Below the pieces are notes generated by a model that searched no databases, was not told where the DNA came from, and saw only the letters and a program-made list of their open reading frames with translations. The position numbers and the translations under genes were made by a program. Below are positions 35,934 to 46,749 of a stretch of DNA of 64,000 bases, piece by piece. Numbering within the stretch: position 1 is the first letter of the stretch; every line of letters begins with the position of its first letter. This DNA comes from Marchantia polymorpha subsp. ruderalis (taxonomy: Eukaryota; Streptophyta; Marchantiopsida; Marchantiales; Marchantiaceae), in the NCBI GenBank assembly GCA_037833965.1, contig AP031352.1:16844501-16908500 (forward strand), given 5' to 3'.

Positions 35934-38501
35934 TCATTTGATCCCTTGGCCATGATCAATCAGAGACGAACCCAGTTGCAACATGAGCGGATACACTGGA
36001 CTAAACTCCTTATCTCCCCTCGCCTTCACTCTCGCGGCATAATCGTCCAGGGTACCCCTGATTCCCTTCCAAATTTGCTCTTCACCTTGGTTGTCTAGCC
36101 ACAAAGAGTACTGTTGAAACGAAAGTCTCAACTTCTTCATGGGAGATTCCAACTCCTCGGGACCTCGAGAATAGAGATGATGAAGCACTACACTCAAAGG
36201 AAGTTCTTTCAACAAAGGGCTCCCAGACAACTGCGACGTATCCAAAAATATGAGAGGCCGGAATGCGCGGAGTGCATGATAGGGGGCTCCGAGCTGTTCA
36301 ACCGGATACAAACTTTGACCAACGACAAGCTCCAGCTCCGCCATGTCCCGAGCCATTCGCAATTTTCCAGTTTCTGACAGAGGGCGAACAAGCGCCGCGT
36401 GACGAACGAAAAATAGAAGGACTCGAGATGCCATCTTCCTCGCGAGACTCGAACATATAGACTCTCCTCCCATGGCTGCTGAAGATGACCCCACCATTAA
36501 CTTGGACAGAAACTCACTGCGATATAATGTGATAGCTCTCTGAAGATCGTCCATGTATTTCGAGGTACTGTCTTCTCCCTCAACATAGTCCACACCATCC
36601 GAGCTGAAGTTCTGATCATGGATCTGCAGGATGCAACTTTCCAGCTTCTCAACCATGGATTTGAAGAGAGGTGTAATAGAATCTAAAGCTACCCCATATA
36701 CTGAACCAAGTGCAGCTGACAAAGCCTCGGAAGCGGCCGGAGGCAGGCCTGCCAGCATCGTTGACAGTCGGGTGTGCACCTCTTGCAAGTGCAAGCAAAG
36801 AGTGAAATTTTTCAACTGCAGGGGTGTAGCAGGACCAGACACTTGGCGAGAGTCGGGACCGGTGGAAATTTGGTACTCAGATCTCTCCGCCAGAAGCTGC
36901 AGGATCTTGCTCACTTCTTTCAACACCAGCAATGTGAGTCTACCGTCTGCCTTCGCAGCTTCGATCTCTTCCTGAACGCGCGATACGAGCCTGGCAATCT
37001 GGTCTTGAGAAGGTATACTGCCACGAACTGTGGAAGGGAACATATTATTTACATGCTCTGAAAGCCTAGTCAAACACTTCGCGAGGTAGGCAGTTTGGAA
37101 CGGTTCTAGAGCCGCGATCAGCTGCGTTCTGTCTTCTGACTTGATCGCTGGCGGTACACCCTTAACGTCGGTCTCCCGTACAATGCTTTCTAGCAGGCTG
37201 TCGATGAGTGTTAGCAGCTTCGGATATCCGAGGACAAAGGTTTCCTTCACGAAGCTCGATGCAGTGAAAGCAGATCTCATCTGATTTCCAAAAGACTTGA
37301 CGAGGGCTTCCCAAACACGTTCGGTGAGCATTGAATCTCCTGCCTGAGTCACTTCTTCAAGAAACACTGCATGCGAAATGGGATCTCTCTTCTTGGCCAG
37401 AACACGCTGCAAGTGCCACACAGCGAGCATAATCGTTTTCAACTGATTGATGCAAGTACCCAACCTCTGCCACAGACCTTCTCTTGCTCGTGAAGTACCT
37501 CCGAGCTGTGGAGTGCCACTTCTCTGTATACCTCCGGGCCCGCCACCTCCCATGGTGGACGATATGGCCTTCATGTCTAATGCAGAGCTCACACTCTTGG
37601 TGGCCTGAGATTTGTATTTATTGATCATAATTTCCACAGTAGACTTCAGCTCGCCCATATTGTAGTATACCTGCAAAACGCTTCCGACCTCGGCTTGATT
37701 TAGAGCCTCCATTCCAGCTTCAAGACTCTTCATTGCTTCCGTTCTAATCCTGTTCCCGACCTCCATAAGCCAAGGGACCTCTTCCTCGACAACCTCCACG
37801 CCCGCGAGATCCGCCTCCTTTCGCAATGTCTCGACCTCGTTGAAGAGCTGGGCTGCTTTGGCAAGATCGGCTTTGGCACTTCCCGACTCCATGAGTTCCC
37901 TCAACTTCCTCAGGTGCTTCAGGGCCTTGATCACCGACCGGAGGAGCTCCACGGTATCATGCAGGGAATTGAGTTGCTGGGACTTGAGCTTGATCTGCTT
38001 GTAGGGCTCAGCAATCTCGGATCTGACCCTTTGCACGGAACCCTGGAGACTCTCGACACCTCCCCGAACAACTGCCAGAACACTCTCGGTCTCCTTGAGA
38101 GTCGAAAGTTGCTGCAGGAGCTGGTCATGACGGAAGAAAACTTCATTCCTCAGCTGTTTCTCGAGAAGGTGAATACCTTCCTCCAACTTCTCCGAGGCAG
38201 CGGACGCGGATTCGCTGCCGAGAGCCTCGCTGGCGAACTGCGCCGCATTGAAGTCGTCGGAAAGAAACTTGGAAAAAACAGGATCCTTTTCGAACAACTC
38301 TAGGGCAGCTGGTGCGGAGGCGTCCGCAGATTCTCCGCCATTTTCAATTCCATTGGCCACATAGGGGCCCGATCCATCCCTATCATAGTGCACCGAAGAC
38401 GATCGCTGGCTTCCGAGTCGGTGCAGCGCCGATCCAGACCCGGAATTCGACGGGCCTCGGTGGAAAGAGCTCGCTGATCTCTGAAGCACCGGAGTGGCCA
38501 T
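35934..38501 (-). CDS. COG5: Conserved oligomeric Golgi complex subunit 5
   Basis: Subunit of the eight-member COG tethering complex, which docks retrograde vesicles at the Golgi; peripheral, cytosolic face. A single uninterrupted exon encodes 855 residues, close to the usual plant length of about 830. The N-terminus (MATPVLQRSASS) is Ser-rich and disordered. Then comes the conserved COG5 N-terminal segment, about residues 70-220: DPVFSKFLSDDFNAAQFASE, heptad-rich EEGIHLLEKQLRNEV and the coiled-coil LKETESVLAVVRGGVESLQG, through SLHDTVELLRSVIKALKHLR. The remainder is the helical rod (PWLMEVGNRIRTEAM, VLGYPKLLTLIDSLLESIVR) and the conserved C-terminus (AMGGESICSSLARKMASRVL, FVRHAALVRPLSE, QLGSSLIDHG). 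The start is the ATG at 38,501; 38 further in-frame codons reach 38,615, but they are Val/Arg-rich and unlike the family. No frameshift seen; intact. Confidence 0.96.
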   Translation of the reverse strand: MATPVLQRSASSFHRGPSNSGSGSALHRLGSQRSSSVHYDRDGSGPYVANGIENGGESADASAPAALELFEKDPVFSKFLSDDFNAAQFASEALGSESASAASEKLEEGIHLLEKQLRNEVFFRHDQLLQQLSTLKETESVLAVVRGGVESLQGSVQRVRSEIAEPYKQIKLKSQQLNSLHDTVELLRSVIKALKHLRKLRELMESGSAKADLAKAAQLFNEVETLRKEADLAGVEVVEEEVPWLMEVGNRIRTEAMKSLEAGMEALNQAEVGSVLQVYYNMGELKSTVEIMINKYKSQATKSVSSALDMKAISSTMGGGGPGGIQRSGTPQLGGTSRAREGLWQRLGTCINQLKTIMLAVWHLQRVLAKKRDPISHAVFLEEVTQAGDSMLTERVWEALVKSFGNQMRSAFTASSFVKETFVLGYPKLLTLIDSLLESIVRETDVKGVPPAIKSEDRTQLIAALEPFQTAYLAKCLTRLSEHVNNMFPSTVRGSIPSQDQIARLVSRVQEEIEAAKADGRLTLLVLKEVSKILQLLAERSEYQISTGPDSRQVSGPATPLQLKNFTLCLHLQEVHTRLSTMLAGLPPAASEALSAALGSVYGVALDSITPLFKSMVEKLESCILQIHDQNFSSDGVDYVEGEDSTSKYMDDLQRAITLYRSEFLSKLMVGSSSAAMGGESICSSLARKMASRVLLFFVRHAALVRPLSETGKLRMARDMAELELVVGQSLYPVEQLGAPYHALRAFRPLIFLDTSQLSGSPLLKELPLSVVLHHLYSRGPEELESPMKKLRLSFQQYSLWLDNQGEEQIWKGIRGTLDDYAARVKARGDKEFSPVYPLMLQLGSSLIDHGQGIK

Positions 38502-39100
38502 ACTCACGGCCTGCACGACGACCACAAAGCTCAATACTCGCCGACCAACCCTCGTCTCATGCACCACATCTCTCGACACGACACTCCCAGATTTTCCCAC
38601 AACGCATCCCCGCACGCACCTGATTGGCTCCCGGGCGCTAGGGCTGTCGATCGTCGAATTTCCTGCTAGCGATCCGGCATTGTCCGATCAGCGCTGCATC
38701 GCTCCTCGTTTCCTCCTCGTTCCGTCGCACTTCTCCTTCGCTGCCACTTCGTCGCTCTCCTGTCCAGAGCAGACGAAGTCGAAGAACCCAGCCTCCTACC
38801 GTTCCCTTCCCTTCCCTCCCTCTTTCCACGACGTTATTGATTCGGCGTTACATGCGATCATCGGCTCCGTCGCCCACCGGCTCTTGCGTTTTCCACGATC
38901 CGCTGCAGCGTTCCTCGAGCGCTTTTAGACGACCCATGATTTTCTATTTTTCCTCCTCCTCCTCCTCCTCCTTGCGACGGACGCTGTTATCCGCGGGCTC
39001 TCGGTTTCCCTCTCCGAACTATGACGTTCATGTTTCCAGTTTCCTCCTCATTTGTTTCTGCTCTTTTCAGTGCATATTTTTCTAAGCATCAAATATTTAC
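38502..39100 (-). promoter_or_regulatory. 5' leader and promoter region of COG5
   Basis: GC-rich and purine-rich on the minus strand, with AGGAGG repeats near 38,950-38,970, then a sharp drop to AT-rich DNA after about 39,060. I see no clear TATA box. Open frames here on the plus strand are Ser/Pro/Arg-rich and compositional. Confidence 0.35.
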
Positions 39101-40518
39101 TTTCGAGCATAGTTCTCCCTTTCCATCACATTTATCTAGTTAAACATGCGAGATGTTCTTCGGAGTACACCAGCCTCCCGCTTATTCACGCATCCCGGTG
39201 AAAACCCATTAATTTTCGGAACAAATTTTAAAGTTCACCATTATTTAGTTCAACATGAATGGTCATTTGGCCCCAATTTTTGAAGATTATTGCGTTTGGC
39301 TTTGAAAGTGTACCATTCAAACAACCTCATAATAGCATCTAATTTTTCTTAGCCTCTTCTCAAAATTCTGAGCAACTCATACTCTATATGAACCACTTGC
39401 TTTCCTTATACTTACTTATATACAACGTTGACTAAACTCTTTATAGGTAAGTTTGTGCATATCAATTTCATCATCCAAATTCTCTTCATTCTTTTTAAAA
39501 GCTCATCAACATCTTTCAAAACAGCAACGGTGGATACTTCATTATTTTCATCATAGACATGAACATATTTTTCAAGTTATTCTATCGCAACGTAAAGATT
39601 TACGCTCCAATAGCTTGTGCAACTTTAGTCATTAAATCCTTCGTCATGTTCACTACTTTTTTATTGCCTTCTAATGCCTTCACAAATGTATTTCTTATAG
39701 AACTTGATGACACATATTGTCAAGTTTTTTTATATAACTTGCAACATCAAGCAAATGAGTTGGCTTTTTGTATGCAACTCCTGCAACACCTTGTCGTAAT
39801 AACTTCATTTTTATCAAAAAATTTGTGTTCTCATACACTTCATAGAAGTCAAGAAGATACTTGAGATGATAATGTTTGAACCTCTTCTTTAGAGCTATGA
39901 TAATGTTCATATCCTAGGATTGTTTCCAACTTGTGTAGTTTGGAGTCAAGAAGACCATATTAACATTAAACCTTTGAAAAATCAGCATGTTTCAACCTCC
40001 ATCCAAGCTTTCATTTGACTGAAATATGAAACATGAAATTAGCAGTTTTTGAAAAAGTATATTGCTTTTGGTTTGCTGATCATTGTGCAAGGAATTTTGT
40101 GAGATCCACAATGTTGGTGCACAATATAAGAGAAATCAATTTTTGGATTTTTTTCCTTTTCTCTTGTTGTTAACATGTATTCATCTGCTATTAGAAGTAT
40201 GGATCTCAGTAATAGGCCAAAAAATTAGCCAATCTCATCCATATTGTTAGGCTTTTTGAGTATCGAATTGAGCAATAATTAGGTAGAGGTCGTCTAGAAC
40301 TATCAGTAATACAGTATCAAATTTGCTGCCCTCAACTTACTTTTAACGAAGAAACATCTTTTGCAACCGTCGGAACACTATGAAGAAACTTAATCATTGC
40401 CAAGATGACTTGAAGTCAATTTTCAGAATCAATAAGTTCAAAACTTTACTTTTTCTTTGGCTATAACAAGAAACGGCTGAACAAAAAAATTGACTTAATG
40501 CATGATGTCAATTCATAT
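39101..40518. other. AT-rich intergenic DNA
   Basis: AT-rich with short frames (at most about 100 codons, Phe/Ile/His-rich). No gene supported. Confidence 0.5.
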
Positions 40519-40527
40519 GTAAATTAT

Positions 40528-41050
40528 GGAGAGAATTACCTGATGGGATTCCATCATAGTGCGGAAGTCTTGATGGGACCCAATACGTTATATTTTACCC
40601 GATGGTACCCTTTCCGACGGTAGTTAAGTTCATGATCACTAATGTTTAACTACGAGTTCTTGTAACTGCTTTGAGTCCAGGTTAGGAAAAGCGTTGTGGC
40701 TGCTTGTTGAGAAGTGACTTCTTTCCGCATGACCAGAATACGCAGCTAAAGAGACTTCGGCCAAGAGTTTTAGAATTAAAAATCAAGGAGTAAGTAAATT
40801 ACTCACATTCATTATAACTGAAAAATTGTGCTCTCGCATGATGGCAACCATGAAAAATCTGACTTACTGAACTTCTGAGAGAATTTCATTTTTTTCATTG
40901 AAGTGGAAACAAGGAGTTACAAGAACTCGTATGAGAACATAACTGACGGTGAACTTCGGTGCCGTCGGAGGGGTCCATCGGATAAAATGAAACACATTGG
41001 GTCCCATCAAGCATTCTGCGTTCCGATGGGTACCATCAAGTAATTGTCTT
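40528..41050. mobile_element. Non-autonomous Mutator-like element with long terminal inverted repeats
   Basis: A 523-bp element is flanked by an exact 9-bp direct repeat GTAAATTAT at 40,519-40,527 and 41,051-41,059, the target-duplication length of Mutator-like elements. About 140 bp at each end are imperfect inverted repeats: AATTACCTGATGG on the left matches AATTACTTGATGG on the right end's complement, and CTTGATGGGACCCAAT and ACGAGTTCTTGTAACT are exact in both arms. The middle of about 240 bp has no coding capacity. Long arms and lack of transposase make it a foldback or MULE-type MITE. Arm divergence of roughly a quarter suggests age, while the target duplication has stayed intact. Confidence 0.85.
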
Positions 41051-41059
41051 GTAAATTAT

Positions 41060-42360
41060 ATCTTCAAGTTCGGTGAAACGACCAACAAAGCATCAAAAAA
41101 TATTCTCTTTAACTTCATCACGCATTATGTCATATTAATTCAATATTTGTTCTCATTTGTTCCACACATGTTTGATGGTTCCATCACTAACATCTCACTT
41201 GCTTGTTACAAACCTTCTACTTGAAGCATCTGACTTTAACAATTTCTCAATTATATTGAATCGCTATGACTCATTGAGTACTTCTCATTCGATTTATTCA
41301 TTGGAGCTCCTTGAATCATTTTTCATTTGGTTTCTTTGACATTGCAGCTTCTTCATAATCACTAGTTTTCATTAGATTTCTTCATAATTGCAACCAGTTA
41401 AAAAAATTTAGTTGTGAATCTTCCAAAGTATGCAACTATAGACTAAGAATTCAATATATTTCTAGTTTCAAGTTGCATACTTAGTCAAAATACTATTGTA
41501 AAAAACTTGACATCATGTGATAAATATCCAGTAAGACAGTGTCAATGTAAGACATTGTTTTCTTTTAGCATTTATTTAAAAAATTTCTTGCTACTGTCAA
41601 TGTCATTCATCACAACACATTATATTTTTTTTTGCTTAATTCATGTTTATTTATATGTTCAATGCTTTGATTAATATGTGAACTGTAATACACTACATCT
41701 ACTTTTATGAATAATTTTTGCAATCAAATTATTCATTCTTACATAAAAACATGCATTTTGCAATTAAAAAATATTAAATATATAAGAAATTTAAGGCATA
41801 AAAATACTAAATCAACTATTTATATCAATTATTCTTACACAACTTTCAATATTAACGACCTCAATATAAAATGCAGCATAAATTTTTTAATGATTTGATC
41901 ATAGCATATATCAATATTTAATATTTTATACAGATTAAAATATTTTTTAGAATATTATAAATTTATTTAATTTTTATCTAAATTTAGGAAATTTTTTCTA
42001 AAAACTACGTTTTCATAAATTTGATTTTTTTTTGCACTGATACAAATGAAACTTGTTTATTTTAAAAGTAGATATTACAAGATAATTTAAAGAAAATTTT
42101 TCCAATGTATTTAAATCACAAATTTATCAAAAGAATGACTTCATAAGATTTAATAAAAGCATTAATTTCAATATAAAAGTACCTTAAAATAAAATTTTCA
42201 TGCATTAACATTGAATTTTCTTAATAATCATTAATCGTAAAAAAATTTCTAAATGTTGAATTTATATCTCAATTGTGTAAAATGTTAAAAAAAAATCATT
42301 ACATGAGACATTTTTATAATTCATGATTTATACATTTAATTCATTTGTCGTGCGAATACA
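41060..42360. other. Strongly AT-rich DNA
   Basis: One of the most AT-rich parts of the window, with poly-A and poly-T runs and no coding signal. It ends abruptly near 42,340-42,360 where GC-richer repeat DNA begins. Confidence 0.6.
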
Positions 42361-42444
42361 TATCGTCATATACTCTACATCACTGACATGCTACTCACAT
42401 ACCCATACTCAAACATACACACATATAAGACGCGAGAGCGTACA

Positions 42445-42555
42445 CACTCAAATGTAACACAACTTGCCCCCCTAGCTCGCGGTCAGGTTCCTTTGACTCC
42501 CACTCAAATGTACCACAACTCGCACCCTAGTTGGCGGTCAAGTACCTCTGACTCC
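42445..42555. repeat. Tandem duplication of a 55-56 bp unit
   Basis: Two adjacent copies starting CACTCAAATGTA and ending TTTGACTCC or CTCTGACTCC (42,445-42,500 and 42,501-42,555), with several substitutions. They lie in about 450 bp of GC-richer DNA into which the Copia element inserted; this host segment continues for 50 bp after the element (48,929-48,975). Its nature is unknown, possibly an older repeat. Confidence 0.75.
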
Positions 42556-42799
42556 TAGGTAGTTCTATCTACAACTACATGCTATACACCTTCGTGGGTG
42601 CGCAAACCAGTAGGCCGGGTGCTATGTCGCCCCATCGTTAGTCGCCTATCTACAATTCATAACATGTGAAGATCAAGTCATCTACCCCTCTGAAGTACAT
42701 CGAGTACAAACCCATTTGAAAAGCTCGTTAGTTTCACTGGCACTAAAACCGTCACAAATATAAGTCGAGCCCAACCCACTCTAGGTCGACGCTTACGGG

Positions 42800-43076
42800 T
42801 GTTGATATTAAATCTGGTTAAGGAGTTAACTGAGGTTAGTTAACCTTGGTTAACCGCATATGTAGCTATTTATAGCTTAGGTGGTTGACTACCTTGGGTA
42901 TATATACCTTGAGGGTGATAGGAAGAGAATCACTTCAAGCATTCAAGCAGTAAACTCTCTAGTGCTCTTCTACCCGTGGACGTAACCTTTGAGGGTGAAC
43001 CACGTTATACTCTCGTGTAACTCGTGTTGGTGTGACTCTGGTGTCGATGTGACGGTTCTGAGTTTTAACGTTATCA
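42800..43076 (+). repeat. 5' LTR of the Copia element
   Basis: 277 bp, TG...CA ends. It carries repeated GGTTAA/GTTAAC motifs in its first 70 bp and a TATA box, TATATATA, at 42,900-42,907, likely the element's promoter. It matches the 3' LTR except for four substitutions. Confidence 0.97.
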
Positions 43077-43078
43077 AT

Positions 43079-43090
43079 TGGTATCAGAGC
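43079..43090 (+). other. Primer-binding site for initiator tRNA-Met
   Basis: TGGTATCAGAGC, the complement of the plant initiator tRNA-Met 3' end, starts two bases after the 5' LTR, as is standard for plant Copia elements. Confidence 0.95.
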
Positions 43091-43230
43091 GAGTTCCGGT
43101 TCGGACTCTATGTCATAAAAAGTTTTATGAGACCAAATGTAGTGACAAGTTTTTCCATGTGGTCAATGTCTTTGGAGTTGTGAGTTTTTTCTTTCTGTTT
43201 TTCCAGTTTTTTGGTGTTTGGCACCTTCAG

Positions 43231-43582
43231 AGTTCTGTCAAAATCTGATGTATATTTTCAGTGACAGTCTTTTACAGTCAAAATCTGACGGGTTTTTTCA
43301 GTGATAGTATTTTCTGTCACAATCTGACGTATATTTTCAGTGACAGTTTTTACAGTCAAAATCTGACGGGTTTTTTCAGTTCTGTCAAAATCTGACGTAT
43401 ATTTTCAGTGACAGTCTTTTACAGTCAAAATCTGACAGGTTTTTTCAGTGACAGTTGTTTCTGTCACAATCTGACGTATATTTTCAGTGACAGTTTTTTA
43501 CAGTCAAAATCTGACGGGTTTTTTCAGTGACAGTATTTTCTGTCAAAATCTGACGTAATTTTTAGTGACAGTCTTTTACAGT
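43231..43582 (+). repeat. Minisatellite in the Copia leader
   Basis: Nine copies of a core TCAAAATCTGACG (variants TCACAATCTGACG and TCTGATG) spaced about 38-40 bp apart. Alternate copies are followed by TATATTTTCAGTGACAG and by GGTTTTTTCAGTGACAG, giving a higher-order unit of about 77 bp. CAGTGACAG and TTTACAGTC recur between them. Confidence 0.9.
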
Positions 43583-43844
43583 CTTTTCCTTTCTTTTTTC
43601 TTTTCAAAACTATCAACAAAGTTTTCAGTAGAACTTTGAGTTTATATCTTGAAGTTTAATAGAAACTATCAGAAAATTTTTTCAATAGAGGTTCAAGAGC
43701 AGGTTTCAGTGAAATCGTTTGAGAGTGTTTTTTGAAACTTACAGTGGTTTGGAGTTTCAACTTCAAGCTGCCTGGAAGATCTTGTGCAGATTTTGTTGAT
43801 TTCCAGCTCGTCTTGTTGGATATTATCTCTATAATCTCCGGAAG

Positions 43845-43970
43845 AAGAAAGTAGTAGCAGCGGCAAACGCTTGTTTAGGGAGCGGAGGAGTAAAACGTCG
43901 AGCGAACAAGAAAGTAGTAGCAGCGGCAAGCGCTTGTTCAGGGAGCGGAGGAGTAAAACGTCGAATGAAG
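43845..43970 (+). repeat. 63-bp tandem duplication in the Copia leader
   Basis: Two adjacent 63-bp copies (43,845-43,907 and 43,908-43,970) starting AAGAAAGTAGTAGCAGCGGC, differing at a few positions. Beyond them the leader is GC-rich to about 44,430, with a homopolymer C run near 44,203-44,215. Confidence 0.88.
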
Positions 43971-44740
43971 GAGAAAGGTAGTGGCGAAGTCTTCACCGGC
44001 GCGGCCGACCGCAGTGTGGCAGCCCCGAGCAGCGGCGAGGCCCTCCGACCGGAAGAGAGGAAGCCCACGAAGGAGACACCCCCAGGGAGGTAGCTAGTAA
44101 ACCCTAAACCCACCCTGCGCACCCCCCGCGCGGTGCGCAGTTGACAGGCCGTGCGGTTAGGACAAAGGAGGAGGTGGAGGGTTAGAGAAAGCAAGAGCGA
44201 TCACCCCCCCCCCCAGTTGGCAGGTCGTGAGGAGGGATCCACCAAAGGAGGAGCGCCTACTCCCCCCGCCCCCCGCGCGGTTAGGGCAGGGAGGCCACAC
44301 TCACAAGGTTAAGGAGGGAGGCCACGGAGGGCCACCCCCCGCGCAAGTTAGGCCAGAGTTCGACCGCAACACACCGCAAGGTGGCACCGCCCACCCCCAT
44401 GTCGTAGTCGGCGAAATATTTAGGGTAGTTAGCCGCGCGGTTTAGGGCACAACATCGTCTGCAACGTGGTTGGAAGTGAACTTGGTCGAGTTCTGACGTG
44501 GTTAGACCAACCGTGGTTACAGTTGATGTAGTTGATCTGAACGTGGTTACAGTCGTGGTCGGAGGGGCAACTGTCGAACGACGGTAACGGTGACGGTGAT
44601 ATCAACGGTGACGGTCGGACCTACGGTGCAGGAATATTCCGTCATAAATATTTCTCAGAAATATTTTCATCAGAAATTGGGTATCGTTGGAAAGCTCTCG
44701 ACACAACTAGAGCATCTGGGCACTTTTCAGGACCTGAACA

Positions 44741-45571
44741 ATGAATCAAAAGGAGGAAATTGACTCGGAAGCTGCTATTGTCTCTCATTTTCGACGTGCA
44801 AAGTCTATAGGTCGACAAATTGGTGGCAATTTTGGATATAACATCATACCTTTCGATGGCCACGGTGATTATTTGCTTTGGGAAAAGCAAGTAAAAGTGA
44901 AACTACGATCCATGGGTATTACTATCTGCTTGGGAGAAAAACCTTCTAGCATAAATGACATTGAATGGGCTACTGCTAAGGACCAGGCAGTTTGCATTGT
45001 GTTGGCATATCTAGACCCTACTATACTCAAGCAGGTTGAGGAGTACTCTGAAGTTTCCAAGTTGCTCGATGCGCTTCAACAACGGTTTCATCAAAAGAAT
45101 CCAACGATTGTGATGAACACTTACATGCGATTGTTACGGTTCACTATGAAGCCTGGCACGCACATACAAGACCACATTCACGCCTATGGAAATCTATTGG
45201 TGGATCTTCGGAATATGGGGGAGGAGCTTACTGACACAAAGAAGGCAATGCATCTTCTTCACTCATTACCATCTACCTATCAGACACTATCGAAGATTCT
45301 TCTTCATCGTCAGAACACAGCAGTCACTTACAACGAGGTTGTAAGTGCACTTCTGACGGATGCAGTTGAGCAGGATTTGTTATCTCCTTCCGTTCCATCC
45401 ACTTCTGGGACAGCACTTTTTATGGCAAGAGGTCAGTCACAACCGAGAGACATCCACGATTCACGACGTCCAGGCTTGAAGCGACAGAGATCAAAATCTC
45501 TTACCGAAGGAAAGTACAATTTCTGGCTCAACCATTTGACAAGAAGAATGTTTTTGTTGGAGCTGTGGTAA
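44741..45571 (+). pseudogene. Copia gag (frameshifted before the zinc knuckle)
   Basis: Capsid-type Gag of the UBN2/retrotran_gag class, 276 codons from ATG at 44,741. Recognisable features are the N-terminal F-x-G-x-x-Y-x-x-W-type motif (PFDGHGDYLLWEKQVK), the LLDALQQRFHQKN and MRLLRFTMKPG segments and the LLHSLPSTYQTL helix. The nucleocapsid CCHC knuckle (CWSCGKKGHIRKFC, 45,558-45,599) lies in a different frame, opened only after a TGA at 45,537, so Gag and the knuckle no longer join. The frame change lies somewhere in about 45,490-45,540. The role in an intact element would be packaging of the RNA. Confidence 0.9.
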
Positions 45572-46676
45572 GAAAGGCCACATCAGGAAGTTTTGCCGGA
45601 TGACCAGTACAACCTCCCCTTCAGTGGCAAACGTTGTTGAACATCTTGATACTGAGGCGAACGATTTGTACACGGATGGCCTATGATGCCAGAGGTATGC
45701 CCTCTGCAACTCACCGCAAGTTGTTGGTGATGTATGGATTCTGGACAGTGCTTGTTCTTATCACATTTGTTACATTAGAGAGTTCTTTTGTACTTTCTCC
45801 GTATCAAACGGTTCAGTTCTTATGGGGAATGACCAACCCTGTAGAATTGAGGGTGTTGGAACTGTAAAGATCCGCATGTTTGATGGTGTCAACCGTACGT
45901 TGAACCAGGTTAGGTTTATACCTAACATGAGAAAGAACTTGATCTCTCTTGGAGTGTTGGACTCACACGGCTTAGAATGAAGTTCTCGACAGGGCGTGTT
46001 AGATGTCAGATCATGTGATAAGAAAATTATTCTTCGGGGATACAAGCATAATAATCTGTACTTGTTAGAGGGCATCACTGTTTGTGGCGAAGTTCACTTT
46101 ACCAGATCTCGCGTTGAGATGTCTCATGTATGGCATTCCAGATTAGGCCATATGAGTGATCGATACATGTTTCTTCTTGATGAGAAAAATGTATTACCCG
46201 GTTTGGGTAAAGTTGATCTGTCATTTTGTGAACATTGCATCATGGGAAAGCAACATAGGAAAACTTTTGGCGTTGGAACTCATAATTCCAAGGACATACT
46301 TGAGTATGTACATAGTGATGTGTGGGGACCATCTCCTGTTGCCTCACTATCTGGAAAGTTGTACTATGTCTCCTTTATAGATGATTACTCTAGGTATGTG
46401 TGGGTATATTTTCTTACCCACAAGTCTGAGGTGTTCTCAACCTTGAAAAGTTGGCGCATACAAGTTGAGACTCAGACTGGACACAAGGTGAAATATTTAC
46501 GATCAGATAATGGTGGCGAGTATACTAGTGAGGAATTTCAGAGGTATTGTATAGAGGAGGCGATTACTCGCCATTTCACGATGGTTTATACTCCACAACA
46601 AAATGCTGTTTTTGAGTGACTCAATCGAACAGTGTTGGAGAAAGTGCGGAGTATGCTAAGCGAATCCGGTTGGGAG
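45540..46676 (+). pseudogene. Copia zinc knuckle, protease and integrase remnant
   Basis: One frame carries, in order, the CCHC knuckle, the aspartic protease site WILDSACSYHI (DSA at 45,744-45,752), the segment leading to NMRKNLISLGVL, the integrase HHCC finger (HSRLGHM ... CEHC) and the catalytic core. The DDE residues are visible: HSDVWGP, FIDDYSRYVW and NGGEYTSEEF. It is interrupted by TGA at 45,684, 45,978 and 46,617, the last replacing the conserved Arg of the family's ER-LNRT motif. After SMLSESG the rest of integrase is missing and the frame changes; the following DNA already belongs to the region before reverse transcriptase. Confidence 0.9.
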
Positions 46677-46749
46677 CGCCTGAGAGATTTGGTGTATGGG
46701 CAAATTCATCTATTCTCAAGGATCGTGATCTTGATTTTGAAGAGGAGGA

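Noticed and set aside
38502..38615. 38 extra in-frame codons upstream of the COG5 start
   Set aside because: Val/Arg-rich and unlike the N-terminus of plant COG5 as I remember it; ATG at 38,501 gives the expected MATPVLQRS-type start.
43829..44194. A 121-codon minus-strand frame within the Copia leader
   Set aside because: Its repeated RRFTPPLP-ALAAATTF pattern is only the 63-bp tandem duplication read backwards.
45634..45867. A 77-codon plus-strand frame in the Copia pol region
   Set aside because: The protease motif WILDSA is in another frame; this one is a shadow.
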